A DNA stretch of 52,026 nt from Candidatus Nanoarchaeia archaeon. Its GTDB lineage: Archaea; Nanobdellota; Nanobdellia; Woesearchaeales; JAQUVJ01. Of the stretch, positions 27,427-37,122 are shown piece by piece. Below the pieces are notes generated by a model. The model was given only the letters and a program-made list of their open reading frames with translations, searched no databases and was not told where the DNA came from. The stretch spans positions 1-52,026 of the forward strand of contig JAQUVJ010000005.1 of assembly GCA_028693395.1 (NCBI GenBank). Direction: 5' to 3'. Position numbers and translations under genes: made by a program. Each line of letters starts with the position of its first letter. Position 1 is the stretch's first letter.

Positions 27427-30400
27427 ATACAATGAATATAATAGACAAAACAGAAAGAACAGTAACTTTTTTTATAGTATTATTTTTAATAACAAGTGTA
27501 TCCGCTTTAGATTTGAATGATATTCAAATTGAAGAATTAAATTCAGGATTTTATATTCACTATGACTTATCAGCAAATTCTCAATATTTAACAGGTTCCA
27601 TAATTTTAAATGGAGCAAATTATTTCTTAAATACAAATAATAAATTTTTAATAAAAAATTTAGATTGTATGCAACAATATGATATAATATTAAGAAATGC
27701 AACAGGTGGAGAGATTTTACATCAAAAAACAACAAAATCTGATACACCACAAATTATAAGAACAAATTTTAAAAAAGATGAAATAAATTATATTCAACAA
27801 AGAATACTTGAATTATCAATTGAAGCAACGAAATTTTCTAATTTTACATTTTATTTAGATTCAGTTCAACAAGATTTAAGATTTAATAGCGAAAATGAAA
27901 ACAATATAAAATATCAACTTATCTTAGACGATACAACACAAGAACAAGAATTAAAAATAATCGCTAACTCATGTGGAAAATCAAGTGATGAATATATTTT
28001 AAAATTTAAAGTAGATAAAATAAAACCAACAATTGTAATAAATCATCAAATAAATTATTCAAGTAATAATGTTACTTTTACTATTGTTCCATCAGAAATA
28101 GGAACTTTAACTATTACAAAAAATACTATAACTCAAACACACGAATTTGATTCAACAGATCCTTTAAAAAATGATTTTTCTTTAAATCAATTAGAAAACA
28201 ATTTTGTTTTTTCTTTTTCTGATAAAGCAGGTAATTCCTATCAAGAAACAAAAACAATTAATTATGATACTGAAGTCGGAGAGCTTGTCATAGATAAATT
28301 AGAAAACACAAATAGAGTTTTTAATTATGGAAGTGAAGAATTTAGAGGAAAAACAGATCCTTATTCAAAAGTAAAAATGTATTTATTAAATGAAAAAAAA
28401 TTAAAAGATATTTGTCAAGAAGAAACTTCAAAATGTAAATATGTTTCAGCAGATAATGTTGAATCAATAGAAGCAAATATAAATTTAAATAATAATTTAA
28501 TACTAGAATTAGATGCAAATTTAAATTATGATATAGATGAATTTGCAAGACAAAATGGATATACATTATCAAAATACAATGAAGGTCAAGCAGAATCTTC
28601 AGTTTATTTTTTATCGAAAACAAGTTTTGATATTTTAGAACTTTTTACAAAATCAGAAGCAACAGCAGATTCAAATGGTAATTTTGATTTTAATATGTTT
28701 TTAAAATCAGGAGAAAATGAATATATTGTTGAAGTAACAGACCCATCAAATAATAAATTATTTAAAAGATATAATATAACAAGATTAGATGCTAGTTTAA
28801 TATGGAGAGTTGAACAAAGAAGTGATGTAACAGATTTAGCAATAGAACATTTAGATTCTACATTGCCATTGGAATTTATTGATAATGTTGTTTATACATA
28901 TATTGGAGGAGAAGATAATGCTCCAAATTTTAATGTTCTAGGCGGTGTTAGATTTGAAAGAAGTATTGATGACAATGATTTAATAAAAGATGTTACTTTT
29001 AAAAAAATTTTTCAAGGAGAAGTTGATGGTGAAGAAAAAGTTTTTTTAAGAATATCAATTGAATTTGATAAAGAAAAAATAAAACAAAAATTTAATGGAG
29101 ATTTTGAACAAGATTTATTTATTAAAATCTCAAATATGAATTTTTTTACAGGAACGGATACAGAATCAAGAGTTCTTTTACCAAGATTTAATTTTCATAT
29201 GAAAGGATATCAAGGTTATTTAATTCCACCAGAAATGGCAAAAGATTTAGCAAAAAAATTAACAAAAGTTCATAATTACACTTCAGAAAAGGTTTTACCT
29301 TTTTTAGTAAAATCAATAACTGTTAGTTTTGGTGCTTGTTTAGCATCATCAGGATTATCTTTTATTAGTGAATATGGAATTAAAGTAAGTAATAAACAAT
29401 TAGGTTGTACTCCCGAACAAATAGAAAATGAAGAAAACGGTTGTCAAAATCCAGCAAATGCATATAAAAATTCAATGTATATTTGTAATAGAATAACATG
29501 TCCAAAAGTACCAACATTATCAGAAAGTAATATATTGAGTACTAGTGAAGAATCAATAGAATTTGGTCAAGATTTTGAAGTAAAAAGTAATACAGGTTTT
29601 TATGCTTTAGGTGAAGTTGATCAAATTGGTGATAATAATGAAAGATATAAATATGTAATTTCATGGAATGATGGTAGAAAATCAGAAACATTAACAACAG
29701 AAATTTCAAAAAAACAATTATGTAGATATGCTTATTTGAATAGCACTGATTGTGATGCAGTATTTGCTGATGATAGAAAAAATGAATTGTATATTTCTTA
29801 TATGGAAAATTTATTAATAAAATCAAATGAAGGGTATAGACCATATTCACAAAAAGCTCCTTATTTTGATCAAACTAAAAAATTATTTAATATTACTACA
29901 AAAAAAAATGTTATGATGCAAAATCCATATGAAAACATAATATCATCAGTTGAAACATTATGTATTCCAGGTATTTATAGTAATATAAATAAATATAATA
30001 CAATTATTGGAGAAGTTGCAAGTTGTTTTGAATCTTTATCTGAAACAGGGGCAGATTTATCTTTTTGTCAACAATTGTTAGGATATCATATTTGTGATGG
30101 AATTTCTGCACTTTTTAATTATGTTATACCATCAGAAAAAGCAAATAATGTTTCTGATGAAATGTCAATAAATGTTGAAACAGGATTAGATGGTACAGGT
30201 AAATTTTCAACATATTTAGCAAAAGTTGCATCTAGTAAAGACAAATATTCAGAAACTAATTTAAATGGATTACTTGAAGCAGGTTTTGGAATAGGAACAT
30301 CCACAAATGCTCAAGTTAATCAGATTTGTGTTGCTGCAATTGATTATGATTGGAGCACAGGAAATTTCTTTGATTTTGCAGTTGAAGGAATTATTGATAA

Positions 30401-32072
30401 CGCTTTAGCTACAGCACAAAGAGAAACTCCACCAGAAGTAAGTGCATGGGGTAATGTAAGACAACATGCCTCAAATATAGATGGTACAATTGATTTAAGA
30501 TATAATATTTATTTAGGTGCAGTAAATATAAATTCAATAAAAGAAATTTCTTTAACATGCCATCAATTTGATAAAGATAATTCTAATACACATACAGCTT
30601 GTATGGGTTCTACAGCTGAAATATCTGTAATTAAAAATTTTGGTGTAACCCAAGTAACTAATAGTTTTGATAAAATTGTATCAAACTCAAGATATTTGTA
30701 TAATGCTGTTAAGGTTAAATATTATGATGAATCAAAAGATCAAGACGTTGAAAAGTTTTTTAAAATACTTGATTTAACTCCTCAAGAATTTTTACAAGGA
30801 TTTAGTTGTTCTATTAGTTTAGGAGGTATTCAATGTAATACTCAATATGATGCAATGATTTTGCATGTAAATAAAGATAATTTTTTTGGTTCAACATCAT
30901 ATACAAGAACAATACCAAGTAATAAGATATTTATTGAAGATGATTTATATTTAACATTTTATTTAGAAGATATGAAAGAAAATGTTTATTTAGAAGTTGA
31001 ATATAGTGATATTTTTTCAACAGCAAATAGTTTTAAAAAATACGAATATAAATTACAACATTTAGGACCAGAAAAAGGATATTATTTAGTTCACTTAGGA
31101 AAATTAACTCCTCCAAACAATATAGGAGTTGTTCAACAAGCTAGTGCACCATATCGTATTGAAGGTTTGAATTCAATAAATGCAAATGATATAAGTTACA
31201 TAAGAATTGAAGGATATAGTGAAGAAGAAAAATTCAATTTTATTTGTGATAATTGTGATAATGAATTTAAAGATGAAAAATATTCAGTTGAAGATTTAAA
31301 TAATAACAAAGAGATTTTATCAATTTATTCAGGAAAAAATTTAGAAGTAAAAACTAATGTGATGCCATCAATTGATAAACCAAAAATAATATTAGATATG
31401 AATCATGGACCACAAAAAGAATTATCAATAAAACCAACAGTAAAATCATCTACATATGATATCACATTAAGTACTATGACTATAAAATGGGACTTAAAAA
31501 GAGATACTAATAATGATGATATTGGAGATAGTCCTTATTATGAAATGAAAAATGGAGTTCTTGAACAAATTGGAGGTAATTATAATTTAAATATAATGAG
31601 AAAAACAAGAGACGAATCTTTCATTGATTTAGTCTATCCAATATATAGACAAGCAAGATTACCATTTAATATGTTAACAAAATATTATTTTGTATCATTA
31701 CCAATGGAAAATTCAAAGATTAACATTTCAACATATAAAGTTGTATCAGGAGAATTAAGTGGAGCACATCAATTATTTGATTCATTTTCGTTAAAATATG
31801 ATAATAATAAATATGTAGTTTATACCCAAGGAAATCCAAATACAATAGAATCAGGAAAAGATGATGGAGTAAATTACTTTTCATTTAAAAATGATATAAC
31901 TGCTTCAAATGAAGGATACGAAGTAATTATGGATATAAAATCAATTCTTGATGAAAATATTGATAGTACAGGTTTACAATTTCCATTAAGTAAAAATGAT
32001 AATTTAGATTCAGAATTAGAAAATTATCCATTTTATTTTGTATCAGAAGAAAATAGAAGAGAATTGAATTAA
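27423..32072 (+). CDS. Giant (1549 aa) secreted surface protein
   Basis: Signal peptide-like TVTFFIVLFLITSVSA; multiple beta-rich domains; GTG start overlaps previous stop by 4 bp (GTGA), ATG 27432 is alternative. Confidence 0.65.
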   Translation: MNTMNIIDKTERTVTFFIVLFLITSVSALDLNDIQIEELNSGFYIHYDLSANSQYLTGSIILNGANYFLNTNNKFLIKNLDCMQQYDIILRNATGGEILHQKTTKSDTPQIIRTNFKKDEINYIQQRILELSIEATKFSNFTFYLDSVQQDLRFNSENENNIKYQLILDDTTQEQELKIIANSCGKSSDEYILKFKVDKIKPTIVINHQINYSSNNVTFTIVPSEIGTLTITKNTITQTHEFDSTDPLKNDFSLNQLENNFVFSFSDKAGNSYQETKTINYDTEVGELVIDKLENTNRVFNYGSEEFRGKTDPYSKVKMYLLNEKKLKDICQEETSKCKYVSADNVESIEANINLNNNLILELDANLNYDIDEFARQNGYTLSKYNEGQAESSVYFLSKTSFDILELFTKSEATADSNGNFDFNMFLKSGENEYIVEVTDPSNNKLFKRYNITRLDASLIWRVEQRSDVTDLAIEHLDSTLPLEFIDNVVYTYIGGEDNAPNFNVLGGVRFERSIDDNDLIKDVTFKKIFQGEVDGEEKVFLRISIEFDKEKIKQKFNGDFEQDLFIKISNMNFFTGTDTESRVLLPRFNFHMKGYQGYLIPPEMAKDLAKKLTKVHNYTSEKVLPFLVKSITVSFGACLASSGLSFISEYGIKVSNKQLGCTPEQIENEENGCQNPANAYKNSMYICNRITCPKVPTLSESNILSTSEESIEFGQDFEVKSNTGFYALGEVDQIGDNNERYKYVISWNDGRKSETLTTEISKKQLCRYAYLNSTDCDAVFADDRKNELYISYMENLLIKSNEGYRPYSQKAPYFDQTKKLFNITTKKNVMMQNPYENIISSVETLCIPGIYSNINKYNTIIGEVASCFESLSETGADLSFCQQLLGYHICDGISALFNYVIPSEKANNVSDEMSINVETGLDGTGKFSTYLAKVASSKDKYSETNLNGLLEAGFGIGTSTNAQVNQICVAAIDYDWSTGNFFDFAVEGIIDNALATAQRETPPEVSAWGNVRQHASNIDGTIDLRYNIYLGAVNINSIKEISLTCHQFDKDNSNTHTACMGSTAEISVIKNFGVTQVTNSFDKIVSNSRYLYNAVKVKYYDESKDQDVEKFFKILDLTPQEFLQGFSCSISLGGIQCNTQYDAMILHVNKDNFFGSTSYTRTIPSNKIFIEDDLYLTFYLEDMKENVYLEVEYSDIFSTANSFKKYEYKLQHLGPEKGYYLVHLGKLTPPNNIGVVQQASAPYRIEGLNSINANDISYIRIEGYSEEEKFNFICDNCDNEFKDEKYSVEDLNNNKEILSIYSGKNLEVKTNVMPSIDKPKIILDMNHGPQKELSIKPTVKSSTYDITLSTMTIKWDLKRDTNNDDIGDSPYYEMKNGVLEQIGGNYNLNIMRKTRDESFIDLVYPIYRQARLPFNMLTKYYFVSLPMENSKINISTYKVVSGELSGAHQLFDSFSLKYDNNKYVVYTQGNPNTIESGKDDGVNYFSFKNDITASNEGYEVIMDIKSILDENIDSTGLQFPLSKNDNLDSELENYPFYFVSEENRRELN

Positions 32073-32073
32073 A

Positions 32074-33663
32074 ATGAAATCTGAAAATAAAGAAAGTTTC
32101 GGATTTAAAATTGGATTTTCAATTGAGAAACTAATTTTAATTTCTCTTATTATTTCAAACATATTAGATTTTACAGGATTTCTAACAGAAGAATTAGATT
32201 ATGCAAAAAAAATAATTTCATGGACTGGTTTATTAGTATTATTAAAAGCCTCAAAATTATCTAACATTTTCTTTGGAATAAAAGATAAAAAATATGATAT
32301 TTTTTTCCCTGTAAGCCTTTTTATTCTTAGTTTTAAAGATTTTATTTCTTTTGGAATGTTAGCACATCATGAATTTAAAGGAATATTAAAACATTTTTTT
32401 GAATTTATGTATATTTATAGAATTCAAATTGAGGAATTTTCAATTTATTTTGGAATTGCTTTAATGATCTTTTGGTCAATATATATTATATTTAAAAATA
32501 AAGAAATAGGAGAAAAAGATTCTGTTTATAAATTAATAAAAAAGAAATATACAGAATTACATGTTGTAAAATTTGTAAAAGTATTAGTTATACAATTTTT
32601 ATTTTACATTGCATTCTTTAGTATGTTTATTGAGTGGTTAGCAATCTCAGTAGATAGTTCTATTTTTGTTTTGGTTTTTTTAATTTATATAATTTATAGA
32701 AAAAAAATAAAAGAAGGTGCTATTAATTCATTAACATCACTAGCAGAAGAATTTTATGAAAAAGTTATTAAGCTTTTTAAATATAAAAATGGTTTAAATT
32801 TTGGAATAATTTTAATGTTTTTGTTACACTTATTAACAGATATTGGAATATTCATTTTACCTTTTGCAATGTATGTTTCAAATCCATTATATATTGAAAG
32901 ATTGGATCATAATTTACATGTAAATTTAAGTGAAATTTTTTTTCATAATTTTGAAATTTATGGTTTTGGTTATTCATTATTAGCACTTTTGATTCATTTC
33001 ATTTCAGTTATCTTTATTGCACAATTATTGATTTATCCATTAATTATCTTTATTTCTAGATTAAAAAATCAAAAAATAGAAATGAATAATTTTAATATTT
33101 CTTTGTTTTTTTCAAGTATGATTGGTTTTTTATCTTATCCATTAATTAGTTTTCAGGCAGTATCTAAGAATTTTGTAGGTGTTAACTTTATTCATCAATT
33201 GCAAGATTTGAATTTTTCTCATGTTTTCTTTTCAATTTCTCTATTTATAATTTCATTTGTTTTTATAAAAATAATTTTAGATAAAAACTATAACGATAAA
33301 ATTAAATATTTTTTTAATAGTGTTATTGAAGTAGTATCGATAATATTTTTGTTTTATTATTTTTATTTATATATTTATAGTTATTTAAATTATTTAATAT
33401 TGTCAGGAGAATATAGTTTGATAAGATTTGTTTTTAGAAATTATTCAATGTTTACACATGGAGAGTTTTTGTTGTTTTTACATTCTTTTTTTTATATAAT
33501 ATCAAAGATTATTTTGTATATTTTGTGTCTTTTTTTATTTGTAAAAGATGTTTTTTTAATACAACCAACGAATAAAAATGAAAATAAATTTTCAAATAGA
33601 TCTTCAAATAGATTGTCAAAAAAATCTTCAAAAAAATCTTCAAAAAAATCTATTAAGAAATAA
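32074..33663 (+). CDS. Polytopic membrane protein with Lys/Ser-rich C-terminal tail
   Basis: Many hydrophobic segments; tail NRSSNRLSKKSSKKSSKKSIKK; starts immediately after the stop of the previous ORF. Confidence 0.65.
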   Translation: MKSENKESFGFKIGFSIEKLILISLIISNILDFTGFLTEELDYAKKIISWTGLLVLLKASKLSNIFFGIKDKKYDIFFPVSLFILSFKDFISFGMLAHHEFKGILKHFFEFMYIYRIQIEEFSIYFGIALMIFWSIYIIFKNKEIGEKDSVYKLIKKKYTELHVVKFVKVLVIQFLFYIAFFSMFIEWLAISVDSSIFVLVFLIYIIYRKKIKEGAINSLTSLAEEFYEKVIKLFKYKNGLNFGIILMFLLHLLTDIGIFILPFAMYVSNPLYIERLDHNLHVNLSEIFFHNFEIYGFGYSLLALLIHFISVIFIAQLLIYPLIIFISRLKNQKIEMNNFNISLFFSSMIGFLSYPLISFQAVSKNFVGVNFIHQLQDLNFSHVFFSISLFIISFVFIKIILDKNYNDKIKYFFNSVIEVVSIIFLFYYFYLYIYSYLNYLILSGEYSLIRFVFRNYSMFTHGEFLLFLHSFFYIISKIILYILCLFLFVKDVFLIQPTNKNENKFSNRSSNRLSKKSSKKSSKKSIKK

Positions 33664-33694
33664 AAAAGAATAGAGTGATTTATTAAAAATATAA

Positions 33695-33739
33695 TTAACA
33701 TATAATAAATTAACATATAACAAATTAGCATATAACAAA
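33695..33739. repeat. Three tandem 15-bp repeats TTARCATATAAYAAA
   Basis: TTAACATATAATAAA/TTAACATATAACAAA/TTAGCATATAACAAA read directly. Confidence 0.85.
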
Positions 33740-33976
33740 TTAATACATTATATATTAATAAACAATAAATTGTCAAATTATATATAAATAAATTAATAAT
33801 ATAATAAAGATTAAATATAGATTTATAATTTTATCAATATATAGATGTTTTTTATAAATATAATAAATATAAAAATATAATAAAAAACATAGAATAATAA
33901 AATAATATAATAAATGTAATAAATATAATAAATATAAAAATGTAATAAATATAATAAATATAAATAAATAAAAATA

Positions 33977-35860
33977 ATGATAAAAATGGTAGAAAAAATA
34001 AAAAATAAAAAAGAAGAAATTCTTTCATTTGATTTGATTGTATTAGATACATCAATTTTAATTGAAAATAAATTTTCTAAAATGTTAGAAAACAAAGAAA
34101 TAAAAATTAAAGAAAAAATAATAATTCCAGAAGTTGTTTATTTTGAAATAGAAAATATGGCTAATCAAAAAGAAATGAAATCTAATTTTGCTATGAATGA
34201 AATAAATAATATTGTGAGTTTTTGTGAAAAAAACGACTTAGAATTTGAAATTTTCCCACAAAAAATTGATCCAAAACAATTGTATTATGGTAAAAAAGGT
34301 TATAATGATAATTTAATTAGAGAAGTTGCATATATAAAATCTGCAACATTATTAACTTACGATAAAGTTCAAAATGAAATAGCGAAATCAAGAGGAATTA
34401 AATCTATTTTATTAAAAAGAGATAAAATGCAAAACAATTCTTTTTTAAATGATTTTTTTAAAGATGATACTTTAAGTATTCATTTTAAAGAAAATATAGT
34501 TCCTTATGTAAAGAAAGGAAGACCAGGAGATATATTAATTGAAAATTTTGGAAATAAGATTTATAATAAGAAAGATATGGAAGAAGTTATTTCAAAGATT
34601 CTTTATGAAGTTGAAATAATGGAAAATTCTTTCATAGAAATTGATAGAGAAGGAAGTACAATTCTTCAGTTGGGATTGTTTAGAATAGTTATATTAAAAG
34701 TTCCATTTGCAAATACTTATGAAGTTACAGTTGTTAAACCACTTAGAAAATTGGAAATAAAAGATTATAGTATTAGTGAAAAATTAAAAGAAAGATTACA
34801 AAAAACAGCAGAAGGAATTTTAATTGCAGGAAAACCAGGAATGGGAAAAACTACTTTTACTCAAGCTTTAATAAATTTATATTTAATTAATCAAAAAGTA
34901 ATAAAAACAATTGAAGCTCCAAGAGATTTACAAGTTCCAGCAAGTGTAACACAAATGGCTTTGTCAAAAGGAAGTATTGAAGAAATTCATGATATTTTAC
35001 TTTTATCAAGACCAGATTTTACAATTTTTGATGAAATGAGAAATACTATAGATTTTAAATTGTATGGAGACATGAGACTATCAGGAGTTGGTATGATTGG
35101 TGTTATGCATGCGACAAAAGCAATTGATGCAATTCATAGATTTATAGGTAGAATAGAGTTAGGTTTAATTCCACATATTGTTGATACAGTTGTTTTCATA
35201 GAAAATGGAGATATTTCACAAATTTTATCATTAGAAATGACCGTTGGAGTTCCATCAGGAATGGCAGATTCTGATTTAGCAAGACCTGTAATAATTATAA
35301 GAGATTTTGAAACAGAAAAAGAGTTATATGAAATTTACACTTTTGGAGAAGAAACAGTTGTTGCAGATTTATCAAAGTCAAATGTAAAAAACAAAAAAGA
35401 AGATCCAATGGTAAATCTTGCAAAAGAAAAAGTAACTGATTTTTTTAAAATGTATTCCAAAGATGTTACAGTTGAATTCAAAGGAGCAAAAAGATTTATT
35501 GTTTATGTTCCAAAATCAATAAAAGGAAAGATTATTGGAAGAAATGGAGAAAATATTGAAAAAATAGAAAAAGAATTAGGAATTTCAATAGATGTAAAAT
35601 TAATAAATGAAAATGAAGAAAGTGTAACAAAAGATAATATGTCTTTTTTTGAATACAAAATAACTTCATCGAGCATTATGTTATATTTACCAAAGGATAT
35701 AGCATTAAAAGATGTAGAAATAAGAATTGATGATGAAACAATTGGTTCTTATTTTGTTTCAAAAGATGGAACAGTAAAGATTAGAAGAAAAAGTTCAGTT
35801 TCAAAAATAATTGAAAAAGTTTTAAGAGATAATAAAGATAGAATAAAGTTTTTTTATTAA
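33977..35860 (+). CDS. PINc-domain / PilT-like ATPase / KH-domain protein
   Basis: N-terminal PIN (LIVLDTSILIENKF), Walker A GKPGMGKTTF, DFTIFDEMRNTIDF, C-terminal KH GKIIGRNGENIEKIEKELGISIDV. Confidence 0.92.
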   Translation: MIKMVEKIKNKKEEILSFDLIVLDTSILIENKFSKMLENKEIKIKEKIIIPEVVYFEIENMANQKEMKSNFAMNEINNIVSFCEKNDLEFEIFPQKIDPKQLYYGKKGYNDNLIREVAYIKSATLLTYDKVQNEIAKSRGIKSILLKRDKMQNNSFLNDFFKDDTLSIHFKENIVPYVKKGRPGDILIENFGNKIYNKKDMEEVISKILYEVEIMENSFIEIDREGSTILQLGLFRIVILKVPFANTYEVTVVKPLRKLEIKDYSISEKLKERLQKTAEGILIAGKPGMGKTTFTQALINLYLINQKVIKTIEAPRDLQVPASVTQMALSKGSIEEIHDILLLSRPDFTIFDEMRNTIDFKLYGDMRLSGVGMIGVMHATKAIDAIHRFIGRIELGLIPHIVDTVVFIENGDISQILSLEMTVGVPSGMADSDLARPVIIIRDFETEKELYEIYTFGEETVVADLSKSNVKNKKEDPMVNLAKEKVTDFFKMYSKDVTVEFKGAKRFIVYVPKSIKGKIIGRNGENIEKIEKELGISIDVKLINENEESVTKDNMSFFEYKITSSSIMLYLPKDIALKDVEIRIDDETIGSYFVSKDGTVKIRRKSSVSKIIEKVLRDNKDRIKFFY

Positions 35861-36019
35861 ATAGTAATTATTTTTATAACTTTATTTTTATAACTTTATT
35901 TTTTATAATTTTGTTTTTTGTAACTTTTTGTAATTTTTTATAAATTTTTTTATGATTTTTTCGCATAATTTTTATATTTTAATTTTTTAAAATGGATTTT
36001 TATAAAGGTTGATGATAAT

Positions 36020-36772
36020 ATGTTAATTGATGTACATTCACATTTAAATTTAAAAGAATACTATAATTCAAGAGTAATTTTTGATATAATTAATGTTGCA
36101 AAACAAAAAGGACAAAAATATATTTTAGAAGCAGGAGTTGATTATGAAACAAATAAAAGAGTATTAAAATTATCAAAAGAATATGATATAATTCTTCCAT
36201 GTTTAGGACTATATCCGGATACTTGTTATGAAAGCAAAGATATAATTGAAAAAATATTAAAACAATTAAAAAATGAAGAATACTTTGCTATAAGTGAAGT
36301 TGGCCTTGACTTTTCTGATGATACAAAAGATAAATTGATTCAAATAAATTTATTTAAAAGAGTTATAGAGATTGCTAATGATAGAAAAAAAGTTTTGATT
36401 GTTCATACAAGAAAAGCTGAAAAAGAATCAATAGAAATTTTAAAAGAATTTTGTAAAACAAAAGTAATTCTTCATTGTTTTAGTGGAAAGATCAATTATG
36501 TAAAAGAATTATCAAAAGATCCTAGATTTTTCTTTTCAATACCAACAAACGTTTTAAGAAGTCAACATTTTCAAAATATGATTGATATATTACCATTATC
36601 AAAAATATTTACTGAAACTGATTCTCCTTTTTTATCTCCAAGTAAAGAAGAATTTCCAAATAAACCTTATAATGTTGAGAAAACAATTGAAGAAATTGCA
36701 AAAATAAAAAAACTAGATAAAAAGGAAGTTGAGAATATGATTTTTCTAAATTTCCAAAATGTTTTCTATTAA
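36020..36772 (+). CDS. TatD family metal-dependent hydrolase
   Basis: MLIDVHSHLN, GLYPD, SEVGLDF, HTRKAEKES, LHCFSG, TETDSPFLSP. Confidence 0.88.
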   Translation: MLIDVHSHLNLKEYYNSRVIFDIINVAKQKGQKYILEAGVDYETNKRVLKLSKEYDIILPCLGLYPDTCYESKDIIEKILKQLKNEEYFAISEVGLDFSDDTKDKLIQINLFKRVIEIANDRKKVLIVHTRKAEKESIEILKEFCKTKVILHCFSGKINYVKELSKDPRFFFSIPTNVLRSQHFQNMIDILPLSKIFTETDSPFLSPSKEEFPNKPYNVEKTIEEIAKIKKLDKKEVENMIFLNFQNVFY

Positions 36773-36782
36773 TTTTTCATTA

Positions 36783-36838
36783 TTTTTTTTCATTAATTTT
36801 TTTTCATTAATTTTTTTTCATTAATTTTTTTTCATTAA
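36783..36838 (+). terminator. Four perfect 14-bp tandem repeats (TTTTTTTTCATTAA)4, probable serial oligo-T terminator
   Basis: Read directly just 3' of the tatD-like stop codon (36772). Confidence 0.6.
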
Positions 36839-36987
36839 ATATTTTTTATTAATATCTCTTTTTTGATTTATATTTATTTTTTAGTTTTTTATATTTATTT
36901 TTTATGTTTTTATATATTTTTTAAAGTTATAATTTTACATTAATATATAATAATATGATTTTATAGATAATATATTTTTTGCACAAC

Positions 36988-37062
36988 ATTTCATGAAACA
37001 AAAAAAAAGTAAAAATCGAGTTAAGAAAATAACAATATAGCAATTTAGTTGTTTCATGAAAC
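36988..37062. repeat. Paired palindromes ATTTCATGAAAC (36988-36999) and GTTTCATGAAAC (37051-37062)
   Basis: Direct reading; starts 63 bp apart, between convergent tatD and U32 genes; second site extends to 16-bp palindrome TTGTTTCATGAAACAA (37049-37064). Confidence 0.85.
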
Positions 37063-37122
37063 AAAAACATAAGTTTTTATTTTAAGTTTATTAAAAAAAT
37101 TGTTCATAAAGTAAAACAAAAC

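Noticed and set aside
28342-29850. Antisense ORFs inside the 1549-aa surface gene (e.g. 28342-28623, 29542-29850)
   Set aside because: Leu/His/Ile/Tyr-rich shadow frames opposite a long credible ORF.
33492-34095. Minus-strand ORFs at 33492-33776, 33823-34095 and 33852-34055
   Set aside because: Translations of extreme A+T repeats (MLICYMLIYYMLI, YIYYIYYIYY); overlapping frames and no start signals.
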